From Kutzneria sp044547355 (GTDB lineage Bacteria > Actinomycetota > Actinomycetes > Mycobacteriales > Pseudonocardiaceae): a stretch of DNA of 64,000 nucleotides. The notes beneath the pieces were generated by a model, which saw only the letters and a list, made by a program, of their open reading frames with translations, was not told where the DNA came from and did not search any database. A program made the translations under genes and the position numbers. Positions 53,588-64,000 of this stretch are shown here, in pieces (the stretch's first letter is position 1; the number at the start of each line of letters is the position of its first letter). Location of the stretch: the NCBI RefSeq assembly GCF_044547355.1, contig NZ_JBIUAG010000011.1:264774-328773 (forward strand). The letters run 5' to 3'.

Positions 53588-56419
53588 TTGACGATCATCG
53601 AGGAGACGGCCCACCTCCGCATCGGCCTGCTCGGACCGGTCCGCGCCTGGCGGGGCGGGGCCGAGGTGCCGGTGGGCCCGCCGCGGCAGCAGGCGCTGCT
53701 GGCGGTGCTGGCCACCAACGCCAACCAGGTGATCTCCCGGGCCGAGCTGATCGACGCCATCTGGGGCGCCGAGCCGCCGGCCAGCGCCGTCGGCAGTGTG
53801 CACACCTACGTCGCCGGCCTGCGCCGAGCCCTGGAGCCGGCCCGCAAGAGCTTCCAGGTGCTGGTCAGCGCCGGCTCCGGCTACAGCCTGCGGCTGGCCC
53901 CCGACGACATCGACGCCGAGCGCTTCGCCCGCCTCCGCCAGGCCGCCCGCGCGCTGCTGGCCGACGGCGACGCCGAGGCCGCCCTGGCCGAGCTGGACCG
54001 GGCCCTGGCCCTGTGGTCGGGCACCCCGCTGGGCAGCATCGGCGGCCCGTTCGCCGACGTCGAGCGGCACCGGCTGGCCGAGCTGCGGCTGGACGTCATC
54101 GAGGAGCGCGCCGGCCTGCTGCTGGCGCTGCGCCGGCCGGCCGAGGTGGTCAGCGAGCTCAAGGCCGTGCTGGCCGACCACCCGCTGCGCGAGTCGACCC
54201 GGGCGCAGCTGATCCGGGCGTTGCACCGGCAGGGCCGCACCGGCGAGGCCAAGGCGGTCTACCAGGCCGGCGCCCGCCTGCTCGACGACCGGCTGGGCGT
54301 GCAGCCGGGGCCGGCCCTGCGGTCGGTGTACGAGAGCCTGCTCACCGCCGCCGAGCCGGCCGAGGACTCGCTGCTGCCGCGGGTCGTGCCCTCGCAGCTG
54401 CCGCACGACACCCGCCGGTTCACCGGCCGTGGCGAGGAGCTGCGGCGGCTGGACGCCCTGCTGCCGGTGGCCGGGGCCGTCACCACCGGCGGCACCGTGG
54501 TCATCACGACCATCGAGGGCACCGCCGGAATTGGAAAGACCTCGCTGGCCGTGCACTGGTCGCATCTGGTCCGGGACCTTTTCCCGGATGGCCAGATCTA
54601 TTTGAACCTGCGCGGATTCGACGTCGCCGACAAACCCGTGCAGCCGCACGACGCCCTTTTCACGCTGCTGTCGGCCTTTCGGGTGCCGGCCGAGAAGATT
54701 CCGCGGACCACCGCCGAGCGCAGCGTGCTGCTGCGCAGCGTGGTCGCCGGCCGGCGGATGCTGATGGTGCTGGACAACGCCGTGTCCACCGACCAGGTCA
54801 CCCCGCTGCTGCCGGCCAACCAGAGCTGCGTGGTGCTGGTGACCAGCCGCAACCGGCTGGACGGCCTGGTCGCCACCGGCGACGGCCGGCAGCTCACCCT
54901 GGGCCTGTTCGACGAGGTCGACTCGGCGGCGCTGCTGGCCAGCTACCTCAGCCCGGAGCGGGTCGACGAGGAGCGCGAGGCGTTTGACCAGCTGCTGGCC
55001 CTGTGCGCGGGCCTGCCGCTGGCGTTGAGCATCGTCGGCGCGCGGGCCTGGTGCAGCCCCAACCTGCCGCTGGCCCAGTTCGTCGACGAGCTGACCGACG
55101 CCCACTCCCGGCTGGACGCCCTGGACACCGGCGACGACGCCGCCTCCAGCGTGCGGGCGGTGTTCTCGTGGTCCTATGCCGCGCTCAGCCCCGAGGCCAA
55201 GAGCATGTTCCGGCGGCTGGGCCTGCACTCCGGGCCCGACGTCAGCCGGCACGCCGCCGGCGCCCTGGCCGACGTCACCGAGGACGAGGCCCGCCAACAG
55301 CTCGACGAGCTGGTCCGGGCCCACCTGCTGGAGCTGCGCGGCGACGGCCGCTACCAGTTCCACGACCTGCTGCGGGTGTACGCGGTGGAGCGGGCCGAGA
55401 GCGACGAGACCGCCGCCGAGCGGGACGCCACCGCCCGGCGGTCCGTGCGCTGGTACCTGCACGCCGCCAACGAGGCTGACCGGCGGATGCTGTCGTTCAA
55501 GCCGGTGCACTCCATCATCGACCCGCCCGCGCACTGGACCTTTCACGAGCAGGACGACCCCGAGCAGGCCAAGGCCTGGTTCGGGGCCGAGGAGACCAAC
55601 CTCGTCGAGGCCGTGCGGCGGGCCGTCGAACTCGAGGAGCACTCGGTCGCCTGGATGCTGCCGCAGACCCTGTCCAGCTACTGGTACGTGCACAACAAGC
55701 GCTGGGAGCTGTGGAGCGAGATGCTCCAGATCTCCCTGCGCCACGCCGTTCTCGACGGCGACTTCGGCGGGCAGGCCTCCGCGCACTCCGTGCTCGGCAT
55801 CATCGCCAACGACCTGCGCCGCTACGACGAGGCCGTCGACCACTACCAGCAGGCCATCGCGCTGTTCCCGCGGATCGGGGAGAAGTGGCTGGAGGGCATC
55901 ACCTACAACGCCCTCGGCCACACCTACGTCAGCATGGGCCGGCTGCCCGAGGCCATGGCCGCGCTGCGCTCCGCGGCCGAGGCGTACGAGGCGATCGGCA
56001 ACACGTGGGGCCGGGCCTGGGCCTTGCAGGGCACCGCGTCGGCCTACAACGCCATGGGCGACCACGAGAAGGCGCTTGAATACGGCCGAAAGACCCTCGA
56101 TGCCTGGCACGACGTCGACTACAAGCACGGCATCGGCTCCGGCCTCAACCTGATGGGCGAGATCCACCTGGCCGCCGGCAACTACGACGAGGCCGTCGAC
56201 TTCTACGACCAGGCCGTGCAGGCCCGACAGTCCATCAACGACCGTTTCGGCCTGGCCAACGCCTTGCAGGGCAAGGCGTTGGCCGCGCAGCGGGCCGGTG
56301 ACGTGGAGGCCGCCCGCGAGTCCTACCGGCTGGCCCTGCCCATTCTCACCGCGCTCGAGTCCCAGGATCTGGCCGTGGTCGAGCAGCAACTGGCCCAACT
56401 GGACGCCGACCAGCCGTAG
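53588..56419 (+). CDS. AfsR/SARP-family regulator with NB-ARC and TPR domains
   Basis: The 943-aa protein has an OmpR-type winged helix (residues about 8-95), a BTAD domain (100-250), an NB-ARC ATPase (285-560) with the P-loop GTAGIGKTSL and Walker-B-like MLMVLDNAV, and at least five TPR units at the C-terminus. Such regulators switch on secondary-metabolite or developmental genes in response to nucleotide state. A TTG start (53588-53590), with ACGGAG upstream, is preferred because the SARP winged helix begins 10 residues later; an upstream start at 53483 is possible. A hairpin follows, then the UDP-sugar operon in the same direction. Confidence 0.85.
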   Translation: MTIIEETAHLRIGLLGPVRAWRGGAEVPVGPPRQQALLAVLATNANQVISRAELIDAIWGAEPPASAVGSVHTYVAGLRRALEPARKSFQVLVSAGSGYSLRLAPDDIDAERFARLRQAARALLADGDAEAALAELDRALALWSGTPLGSIGGPFADVERHRLAELRLDVIEERAGLLLALRRPAEVVSELKAVLADHPLRESTRAQLIRALHRQGRTGEAKAVYQAGARLLDDRLGVQPGPALRSVYESLLTAAEPAEDSLLPRVVPSQLPHDTRRFTGRGEELRRLDALLPVAGAVTTGGTVVITTIEGTAGIGKTSLAVHWSHLVRDLFPDGQIYLNLRGFDVADKPVQPHDALFTLLSAFRVPAEKIPRTTAERSVLLRSVVAGRRMLMVLDNAVSTDQVTPLLPANQSCVVLVTSRNRLDGLVATGDGRQLTLGLFDEVDSAALLASYLSPERVDEEREAFDQLLALCAGLPLALSIVGARAWCSPNLPLAQFVDELTDAHSRLDALDTGDDAASSVRAVFSWSYAALSPEAKSMFRRLGLHSGPDVSRHAAGALADVTEDEARQQLDELVRAHLLELRGDGRYQFHDLLRVYAVERAESDETAAERDATARRSVRWYLHAANEADRRMLSFKPVHSIIDPPAHWTFHEQDDPEQAKAWFGAEETNLVEAVRRAVELEEHSVAWMLPQTLSSYWYVHNKRWELWSEMLQISLRHAVLDGDFGGQASAHSVLGIIANDLRRYDEAVDHYQQAIALFPRIGEKWLEGITYNALGHTYVSMGRLPEAMAALRSAAEAYEAIGNTWGRAWALQGTASAYNAMGDHEKALEYGRKTLDAWHDVDYKHGIGSGLNLMGEIHLAAGNYDEAVDFYDQAVQARQSINDRFGLANALQGKALAAQRAGDVEAARESYRLALPILTALESQDLAVVEQQLAQLDADQP

Positions 56420-56435
56420 CAACGCGATCCACCCC

Positions 56436-56462
56436 CACCGGCGCCGCGCCCCGGCGCCGGTG
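56436..56462 (+). terminator. Hairpin after the SARP gene
   Basis: Perfect 10-bp arms (CACCGGCGCC and complement) around 7 bases, 17 bp after the SARP stop, with no T-run. Confidence 0.65.
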
Positions 56463-56759
56463 TCCGCGCGCGTCCGTGATTGACACTTGACAGTGCCCTC
56501 GGCGAATTCACGCGCTATCTCCAGGGAATTCCCAGGTTCAGGTCATTCGTACTCAACAGTTACGGAATACGTGTGCTCTGACCTGGGAGAAACGGTTTTC
56601 TCAGCGTTGTGGTTCAGATCACAATTCCGGTCGCCCGGCTGTTCGCTACGATTCAGACGAACGGCCTGGTTTGCGGATTCCCTGATCCGCGCGGGCCTGT
56701 TATTCGACTCCACTGTCGTGGTCTCCACATTTTCCTCCCCACCCCTGCTCGGAGGTGCT
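56463..56759. other. Promoter region of the sugar-nucleotide operon
   Basis: With the terminator included, 340 bp separate the SARP and UXS-like genes. Inverted repeats GAGAAA-CGGT-TTTCTC (56587-56602) and TTGTG-GTTCAGAT-CACAA (56607-56624) sit in AT-richer sequence. These are candidate regulator sites; no gene is evident. Confidence 0.5.
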
Positions 56760-57796
<1,037 letters not shown>

Positions 57797-57800
<4 letters not shown>

Positions 57801-59620
57801 GCACCCAGAGCCTGGAAGAGGCCCCGCTGTCGGCCATCCGCGAGCTCTCCGGCGGGAACGTGGTGGACATCCGGGCCAGCGGCCCGACGCTGGCCCGCGC
57901 CGAGGGCAGCCGGCGGCGACTGGACCGGCAGGCCCTCGTGCCGCTGGTCGGCCGCCGGGACCGGGTGCTGATCGCCGTGCTGAGCGCCGCGTGGCTGGCC
58001 TGCCTGGTGTGGTTCTGGACCTGGTGGCTGCGCCCCGAGCACGTGGTGACCTGGCCCGGCCTGGTGATCAACAGCGTGCTGCTGCTCTACCTGTCCTACC
58101 AGCCGGTCTACTTCGTGATCGCGGTCAACCGGCTGCGGGGCGTCGACGTCGACGCGACCGTGCCGCTGCTGCGGGTGGCCTTCGTGGTCACGCGGGCGCC
58201 GTCGGAACCGTGGACCGTGGCGCGCCGGACCCTGACCGCCATGCTGGCGCAGGACTTCCCACACGACTACGACGTGTGGCTGTGCGATGAGCAGCCCACC
58301 GAGGAGATCACCGAGTGGTGCGAGCGGCACGGCGTGCAGATCTCCACCCGCTTCGGCGTCGCCGCCTACCACCGCACGCAGTGGCCGCGCCGGACCCGGT
58401 GCAAGGAAGGCAATCTCGCCTACTTCTACGACCGGATCGGATACGACCACTACGACGTGGTGGCCCAGCTGGACTGCGACCACGTGCCCGCCGCCACCTA
58501 CCTGGCCGAGATGGTGCGGCCGTTCGCCGACCCGGCCGTCGGATACACGGCGGCGCCCAGCGTCTGCGACTCGAACGCCGGCCGGTCCTGGGCGGCGCGC
58601 GGCCGGCTGTACTGCGAGGCGACCTTCCACGGACCGTTCCAGCTGGGGCACAACGCCGGGCTGGCGCCGATCTGCATCGGCTCGCACTACGCCGTGCGCA
58701 CCCGGGCGATCAGGGACGTCGGCGGCATCGGACCGGAGCTGGCCGAGGACTTCTCCACCAGCTTCCTGCTCAACGCCGGCGGCTGGCAGGGCGTGTTCGC
58801 CATCCGCGCCGAGGCCCACGGCGACGGGCCGCCGACCTTCGCCGCCATGCTCGTCCAGGAGTTCCAGTGGTCCCGCAGCCTGACGACGCTGCTGTACGGG
58901 CTGGTGCCGCGCAACGTCGGCCGGGTGCCGTGGTGGCTGCGCGTCCGCTTCCTCTACGTGCTGCTCTACTACACCCTGCTCGCCACCACCATCGTCGCCG
59001 GGCTCGCGCTCGCCCCGATCGCCGCGATCACCGGGATGCCCTGGGTCAATGTGGACTACGTCAGCTTCCTGGCCCACTGGTGGTCGCTGTCGGCCTGCCT
59101 GCTGCTGCTGATCGCGGTGCTGCGCCGCCGCGGCCTGCTGCGGCCGACCCGGCCGCCGATCCTGAGCTGGGAGAACTGGCTCTACTGCCTGACCCGGTGG
59201 CCGTACATCGCGTGGGGCGTCGTTTCCGCCGTCCTGCAACGCCTTCGTCCACAGCAGATCACCTTCAAGGTCACGCCCAAGGGCGAGGGCGGCCTGGAAC
59301 CGTTGGCCACCAGGCTGATCCTGCCCTACCTCACGGTCAGCACGGTGATGGCCGCCGCCGCCGTCACCGGCGAGCTGACCACCAGCGCGGTCGGCTACGT
59401 CTTCCTGTGCACGCTCGCCGCGATCACCTACGCCGTCGTGACGTTCGCGGTGTGCCTGCTGCACGCGAACGAGGCGGCCCGGACGGCCGGGGTCGGCCGG
59501 CGGCAGGCCGTCGGCGCCACGGTCCGCGCACCGCTGCTGCTGGCGTGCTGCGCGCTGCCGCTGGTTGGCGTGGCCGTCGTCGAGTTTCCCGCGTACCTGA
59601 GCCAAGTCCTCGGCTGGTGA
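57797..59620 (+). CDS. Membrane family-2 glycosyltransferase (cellulose synthase-like)
   Basis: The 607-aa protein has two N-terminal membrane helices (residues 55-75 and 85-105), a cytosolic GT2 domain with DCDHVP (DxD near 225), an AEDFSTSFL acid-base region and QWSRS (the QxxRW-type position, here ending S, near 357), then five or more C-terminal helices. The architecture is that of processive polymer-forming synthases. Substrate sugar is not readable, but UDP-xylose, UDP-galactose and UDP-glucuronate enzymes flank it. Coupled by GTGA overlap to the UXS-like gene. Confidence 0.85.
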
Positions 59621-59648
59621 CAGCGATTCCGGAAGGCGGTCCCACCCC

Positions 59649-60701
59649 ATGACGATGACCGTGCTGGTCACCGGCGGCGCCGGCTTCATCGGCAGCCACA
59701 CCTGCGTCGAACTGCTCGCGTCCGGCTGCGACGTGGTGGTCGTCGACGACTACTCCAACAGCTCGCCCGCCGCGCTCGACCAGGTGCGCGCCCTGGCCGG
59801 TCGTCCGCTCACCGTGTACCGGGCCGACCTGCGTGACCGGGTCGCGCTGGACGCGGTGTTCGCGGCGCACCCGATCGACGCGGTGATCCACTTCGCCGCG
59901 AAGAAGGCGGTCGGCGAGTCGATGGACATCCCCCTCGACTACTTCGACATCAACATCGGCGGCACCACGAGCCTGCTGCGCGCGATGTGGGCGCACGGCG
60001 TGCACCGGCTCGTGTTCTCCTCGTCCTGCTCGATCTACGGCGCCTCGGCCAAGACGCCGCTGGACGAGGACGAGCCGGCCGCGCCCACCAACCCGTACGC
60101 GCTGTCCAAGTGGACCTGCGAGCAGCTGCTGGCCCAGGCCTGCCAGCGGTATCCCGAGCTCGCCGTCATCGCGCTGCGCTACTTCAACCCGGTCGGCGCC
60201 CACCCCAGCGGCCTGATCGGCGAGGACCCGCTCGGCCGGCCCAACAACGTCATGCCCTACCTGATGCAGGTGGCCGTCGGGCGGCTGGAGCGGCTGCCCG
60301 TGTTCGGCGACGACTACCCCACCCCCGACGGCACCGCCATCCGCGACTACATCCACGTGTGCGACCTGGCCGAGGGGCACCGGCTCGCGCTGGAACACCT
60401 CGGCGACGCCACCGGCCTGCGGGTGTTCAACCTGGGCACCGGGGTCGGCGTCTCCGTGCTCCAGCTGGTCGAGGCGTTCGGCCAGGCCTGCGGGCGGCCG
60501 ATCCCGTTCCAGATCATGCCCCGCCGGCCGGGCGACGTGGCCCGCCTGATCGCCGACGCCGGCCGGGTCGAACGGGCCTGGGGCTGGCGCACCACCCGCG
60601 GCCTGGCCGACATGTGCCGGGACGCCTGGCAGTTCCAGAAGCTCAACCCCGACGGCTACCGCGGGACCACCGCCCCCGTCCTGTCCACTTCGGAGACGTG
60701 A
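59649..60701 (+). CDS. galE: UDP-glucose 4-epimerase
   Basis: The 350-aa enzyme has LVTGGAGFIGSHT, the galE catalytic SSSCSIYG and YALSKW (YxxxK near 155), and the characteristic RYFNPVGAHPSG segment near residue 177. It interconverts UDP-glucose and UDP-galactose. It follows the glycosyltransferase by 28 bp and precedes UDP-glucose dehydrogenase by 1 bp. Confidence 0.92.
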   Translation: MTMTVLVTGGAGFIGSHTCVELLASGCDVVVVDDYSNSSPAALDQVRALAGRPLTVYRADLRDRVALDAVFAAHPIDAVIHFAAKKAVGESMDIPLDYFDINIGGTTSLLRAMWAHGVHRLVFSSSCSIYGASAKTPLDEDEPAAPTNPYALSKWTCEQLLAQACQRYPELAVIALRYFNPVGAHPSGLIGEDPLGRPNNVMPYLMQVAVGRLERLPVFGDDYPTPDGTAIRDYIHVCDLAEGHRLALEHLGDATGLRVFNLGTGVGVSVLQLVEAFGQACGRPIPFQIMPRRPGDVARLIADAGRVERAWGWRTTRGLADMCRDAWQFQKLNPDGYRGTTAPVLSTSET

Positions 60702-60702
60702 C

Positions 60703-62028
60703 ATGCGGATCACTGTGATAGGCACGGGCTATCTCGGCGCCGTGCACGCCGCCTGCATGGCCGACATCGGCCACGAGGTGCTCGGCGTCGACGTCGACGT
60801 GGCCAAGATCGAGGCCCTCGCCGCCGGCCGCCCGCCGTTCTACGAGCCGGGCCTGTCCGACGTGCTCGGCCGCACCGTCGGCTCGGGCGCGCTGCGCTTC
60901 ACCACCTCGCTGGCCGAGGCCGCGGAGTTCGGCGACGTCCACTTCGTCTGCGTCGGCACACCCCAGCTGCCCGGCTCGCACGCCGCCGACATGACCTACG
61001 TCAACGCCGCCGTCGACGGGCTCGGCCGGCACCTGACCCGGCCGACCCTGGTGGTCGGCAAGTCCACCGTCCCGGTGGGCACCGCGGCGGCGCTGGCCGC
61101 CCGGCTGGCCGACATCGCCCCCGTCGGGGCCGACGCCGAGGTGGCGTGGAACCCCGAGTTCCTGCGGGAGGGCTTCGCGGTGCAGGACACCCTGCGCCCG
61201 GACCGGCTGGTGGTCGGGGTGCGGTCGTCCGAGGCCGACGCCCTGCTGCGGGCGGTGTACGAGCCGATGCTGGCCGTCGGCACCCCGTACATCTGCACCG
61301 ACCTGGCCACCGCCGAGCTGGTCAAGGTCTCGGCCAACGCGTTCCTGGCCACGAAGATCTCCTTCATCAACGCCATCGCCGACGTGTGCGACGCCGCCGG
61401 CGGCGACGTCGTCACGCTGGCCGACGCCATCGGCCACGACGAGCGGATCGGCCGCCGGTTCCTGGCCGCCGGCCTCGGCTTCGGCGGCGGCTGCCTGCCC
61501 AAGGACATCCGCGCGTTCATGGCCAGGGCCAAGGAACTGGGGGTGTCGGACGCCCTCGGCTTCCTGGCCGAGGTCGACGAGATCAACATGCGCCGCCGCC
61601 GCCGCGTCGTCGAACTGGCCCGCGAGCTGGTCGGCGGCTCCCTGCTCGGCCAGAACGTGGCCGTGCTGGGCGCGGCGTTCAAACCCGACAGCGACGACGT
61701 CCGCGACTCGCCCGCGCTCAACGTGGCCGCCGCCATCCAGCTCCAGGGGGCCAACGTGCGGGTGCACGACCCCGAGGCCATCGACAACGCCCGCGCCGTG
61801 TTCCCCAGCCTGGACTACACCCGGGAAGTGGCCAAGGCGTGCGAACGCGCCGACGTGGTCCTGCACCTGACCGAGTGGCAGGAGTACCGCGACCTCGACC
61901 CGGACACCCTGGCCCAGGTCGTCAGCCACCCCCGCATGCTGGACGGCCGCAACGCGCTGCCGGTGGACCGCTGGCGCGCGGCGAACTGGACCGTCCGCGG
62001 CCTGGGCCGGGGCCGAGCCCTGGTCTGA
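60703..62028 (+). CDS. UDP-glucose 6-dehydrogenase
   Basis: The 441-aa enzyme has ITVIGTGYLGAVHAACMAD at the N-terminus, EFLREGFAVQDTLRPDR near residue 154, and the catalytic cysteine in GFGGGCLPKD near residue 265. It oxidises UDP-glucose to UDP-glucuronate with NAD+, feeding the UXS-like enzyme of the same operon. It is the last gene; a terminator follows 42 bp on. Confidence 0.93.
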   Translation: MRITVIGTGYLGAVHAACMADIGHEVLGVDVDVAKIEALAAGRPPFYEPGLSDVLGRTVGSGALRFTTSLAEAAEFGDVHFVCVGTPQLPGSHAADMTYVNAAVDGLGRHLTRPTLVVGKSTVPVGTAAALAARLADIAPVGADAEVAWNPEFLREGFAVQDTLRPDRLVVGVRSSEADALLRAVYEPMLAVGTPYICTDLATAELVKVSANAFLATKISFINAIADVCDAAGGDVVTLADAIGHDERIGRRFLAAGLGFGGGCLPKDIRAFMARAKELGVSDALGFLAEVDEINMRRRRRVVELARELVGGSLLGQNVAVLGAAFKPDSDDVRDSPALNVAAAIQLQGANVRVHDPEAIDNARAVFPSLDYTREVAKACERADVVLHLTEWQEYRDLDPDTLAQVVSHPRMLDGRNALPVDRWRAANWTVRGLGRGRALV

Positions 62029-62070
62029 CCCAGGCGGCTGGGCGGTCCGGCGTCTCGTCGCACTCGTCGA

Positions 62071-62106
62071 GGTCGGGGGACTCGGGGCGACCCGGGTCCC
62101 CCGACC
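62071..62106. terminator. Bidirectional hairpin between ugd and beta-helix gene
   Basis: Perfect 11-bp arms (GGTCGGGGGAC with complement) around a 14-base loop lie between the convergent stops. Confidence 0.7.
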
Positions 62107-62111
62107 CGTGC

Positions 62112-63320
62112 TCAGCGGCCGGCGTTCGGGGGCTGGATGTCGTTGTCGTTGGCGGCGGCGGCCGGATCGACGGTGATCGGCGCGCCCGGCCCGGTGACCG
62201 TGTTGTCGTGGACCCGGGCGCCGGAGACGTGGCCGGCGACGGTGATGCCGCCGTACCAGCCCGGCCGGCGCGGGGAGTTCTCGCTGGTGTTGTCCTGAAC
62301 GGTGTTGCCGGTGTTGGCGGTGCCGGCCCGGGTGGCGTACAGCAGGAATCCGGCGCCGTCGTTGTCGTAGGCGCGATTGTGCCGCAGAACCGAGTCCGAC
62401 ACGTTCTGGTCGAGGTCGAACCCGTCGCCGTCGACGGTTCCGCCGGTGCGGTTGTCGTGGGCGACGCTGTTCTCGATGACGATTCCGGTCGAATCGTAGG
62501 CCCAGATCCCGGCCGGACCTTCGGGGGCCGAACACAGCCAACCGTTGTCGTGAGCGGTCGACTTTTCGATATGGCCACCGCGAACACTGCCGAGCATGAT
62601 TCCGTTGCCGGTGTTGCGGGTCTTGTTGGTCTCGTCGCCGGAATTGTTGTACGCCTCGACCGAGCTGATGCTGACGTTCTCGTTGGCGTAGGACGGGGTG
62701 CTCATGCTGAACGCCGGCCCGTAGATGGACAGGCCCGCCTCCACGTTGTCGTGCACGGCCGAATCGGTGACGACGACGTCGCGGAATCCCGCCGTCGCCC
62801 CGCCGACCTCGACGCCGTTCTTGAACCCGCTCACGTCCACCCGGCTGATCCGCACCCCGTCGAGCGGCCCCTGACCTGCGGTGTCGTGGTAGAAGGAGAT
62901 GCCGCCGGCCGTGCGCCGGGCCGCCGGCCCACCGGTGACGACGAGGTCGTGGATGTCCAGGCCGGCCGTGTTGTGCGCGTAGATCCCCCAGTCTCGCGCG
63001 CTGGACACAATCGCCCGGCCATCGCCGTAGGAACCGATGTTGACCGGTGACGCGGCGTTTCCAGCGTCTTTTCCGTCCAACAGCAGTGGGCCCTCGAATC
63101 TGGCCCCGCCCCTGAGCAGGACGGTGTCGCCGGGGTTCAGCAACGCCTCGTTCACGCGGTTCAGCGTCCGCCAGGCCGATTCCGTCGACAGGCCGCTGGA
63201 ATCATCCGATCCGGCCGGGTCGACGTAATAGGTCCGACCGGCCGAGGTCGCGCACGACGGGGTGGAAAACAGTCCGAGGCCGACGACCAGCGCGACGGCG
63301 GCGGACCTGCGGTTCGCCAT
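62112..63320 (-). CDS. Secreted right-handed parallel beta-helix protein
   Basis: The 402-aa protein has a signal peptide with a weak lipobox-like STPSC at residues 19-23, so it could be membrane-anchored. The N-terminal YYVDPAGSDDSSGLS and many IxxN/VxxN coils (PbH1 repeats) define a pectate-lyase-like beta-helix. No catalytic site was recognised. It faces the UDP-sugar operon and could bind or cut the polymer that operon makes, which is inference. Confidence 0.75.
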   Translation of the reverse strand: MANRRSAAVALVVGLGLFSTPSCATSAGRTYYVDPAGSDDSSGLSTESAWRTLNRVNEALLNPGDTVLLRGGARFEGPLLLDGKDAGNAASPVNIGSYGDGRAIVSSARDWGIYAHNTAGLDIHDLVVTGGPAARRTAGGISFYHDTAGQGPLDGVRISRVDVSGFKNGVEVGGATAGFRDVVVTDSAVHDNVEAGLSIYGPAFSMSTPSYANENVSISSVEAYNNSGDETNKTRNTGNGIMLGSVRGGHIEKSTAHDNGWLCSAPEGPAGIWAYDSTGIVIENSVAHDNRTGGTVDGDGFDLDQNVSDSVLRHNRAYDNDGAGFLLYATRAGTANTGNTVQDNTSENSPRRPGWYGGITVAGHVSGARVHDNTVTGPGAPITVDPAAAANDNDIQPPNAGR

Positions 63321-63361
63321 TGGTCAATGGTAACCCGGTGGCCCGGTTCGCTCACCTGAAA

Positions 63362-63386
63362 GATCGCCCCGAACTTCGGGGCGATC
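63362..63386 (-). terminator. Terminator of metH
   Basis: A 10-bp stem (GATCGCCCCG with complement) around AACTT lies 48 bp beyond the metH stop on the minus strand. Confidence 0.75.
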
Positions 63387-63433
63387 CGCCGGAACCTCCA
63401 TTCGGTCTGTCTGTGAGCGCGACTCGCGAGGGT

Positions 63434-64000
63434 TCAGGAGGGGTCGTAGGCGAGGTTGGGGCGGAGCCAGCGCTCGACGACGGACAGGGGCAGGCCGCGG
63501 CGGGTGGCGTAGTCCTCGATCTGGTCGCGGCCGAGGCGGCCGACCGTGAAGTACTTCGACTCCGGGTGGGCGAAGATGAGGCCGCTGACGCTGGCGGCGG
63601 GGGTCATGGCGTAGGACTCGGTCAGGGCCATGCCGAAGGACTCGGCGTCGAGCATCTGGAACAGGTCGGCCTTCTCGCTGTGGTCGGGGCTGGCCGGGTA
63701 GCCCAGGGCCGGCCGGATGCCGCGGAAGCGCTCGGCGTGCAGGTCGGCCAGCTCGGGCTGGGCGTCGGGCTCGAACCACTCGCGCCGGGCCTGGAGGTGG
63801 ATGTGCTCGGCGAACGCCTCGGCCAAGCGGTCGGCCAGCGCCTTGACCATGATCGCCCGGTAGTCGTCGCCCGCGGCCTCGTATGTGGCCGCCAGGTCCT
63901 CGGCCCCGAGGATGGTCACGGCGAAGCCGCCGAGGTGGTCGCCGGCCGGCGCGATGTAGTCGGCCAGGCACCGGTTGGGCCGGCCGTCGGGCTTCTCGGT
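63434..64000 (-). CDS. metH: Cobalamin-dependent methionine synthase, C-terminal fragment at window edge
   Basis: The 188 visible C-terminal residues belong to the B12-reactivation (AdoMet-binding) domain: CLADYIAP, then HLQARREWF, RGIRPALGYPASPDHSEK, and ESKYFTVGRLGRDQIEDYA at the end, all typical of MetH. The 5' part lies beyond the edge. It makes methionine from homocysteine using methyl-folate and cobalamin. Confidence 0.93.
   Translation of the reverse strand, partial: TEKPDGRPNRCLADYIAPAGDHLGGFAVTILGAEDLAATYEAAGDDYRAIMVKALADRLAEAFAEHIHLQARREWFEPDAQPELADLHAERFRGIRPALGYPASPDHSEKADLFQMLDAESFGMALTESYAMTPAASVSGLIFAHPESKYFTVGRLGRDQIEDYATRRGLPLSVVERWLRPNLAYDPS

Overview
The window is very GC-rich DNA, with many GTG/TTG starts, ATGA/GTGA stop-start overlaps and dense one- to four-gene operons. 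A conservon (cvnA-B-C), SARP regulator, cholesterol oxidase, proline-utilisation genes with a PucR-type regulator, an ATP-dependent LigC/PolDom pair and a CPA1 antiporter fused to a UBP zinc finger all point to a filamentous actinomycete, most likely of the Pseudonocardiaceae. No rRNA, tRNA, CRISPR array, prophage or intact insertion sequence was seen.

Layout. 1-13.4 kb: a 38-bp tandem repeat at the 3' end of a secreted lectin-like gene, a methyltransferase, a secreted beta-lactamase-fold hydrolase, a TetR gene facing the stump of a C-S lyase gene and a sigma factor, hydrolases, a secreted PI-PLC-like protein, PolDom plus LigC, a divergent GH28/PL7 polysaccharide-degrading pair, and an M48 protease. 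13.4-20 kb: a P450 stump, a FUSC exporter, a class A PBP that has lost its catalytic motifs, a trypsin, a truncated haemoglobin and a TetR. 20-26.4 kb: a genuine LpxA homologue followed by a frameshifted LpxD N-terminus, then a flavin monooxygenase, a cupin and an IclR regulator, and a decayed SDR heading a meta-cleavage operon. 26.4-37.6 kb: an MFS exporter, the antiporter-UBP fusion, a TetR/cupin/hydrolase locus with four matching operators, cholesterol oxidase, an AhpD-like protein, a DapB-like oxidoreductase and an ActP/DUF485 transporter.

37.9-48.3 kb: a conservon without its GTPase, an iron-regulated siderophore reductase, a phosphoribosyltransferase, a macrodomain protein, and the PucR/pruA/pruB proline-catabolic locus bracketed by paired hairpins. 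48.3-64 kb: a secreted repeat protein, an Lrp regulator facing a three-gene kynurenine operon (tryptophan dioxygenase, kynureninase, likely formamidase), a large SARP-NB-ARC-TPR regulator, a sugar-nucleotide/glycosyltransferase operon (UDP-xylose synthase-like, membrane GT2, GalE, UDP-glucose dehydrogenase), a secreted beta-helix protein, and the C-terminal part of methionine synthase running off the edge.

Functional themes are polysaccharide breakdown, catabolism (proline, tryptophan, aromatics, sterol, acetate), and envelope glycan synthesis. Gene decay is conspicuous: five truncated or frameshifted genes lie within about 20 kb, alongside one full-length pseudoenzyme. The strongest leads are the LpxA/LpxD remnant in a monoderm, the catalytically dead PBP, the four-operator TetR circuit, and the TTA-containing genes (lpxA, cholesterol oxidase, UDP-xylose synthase-like).
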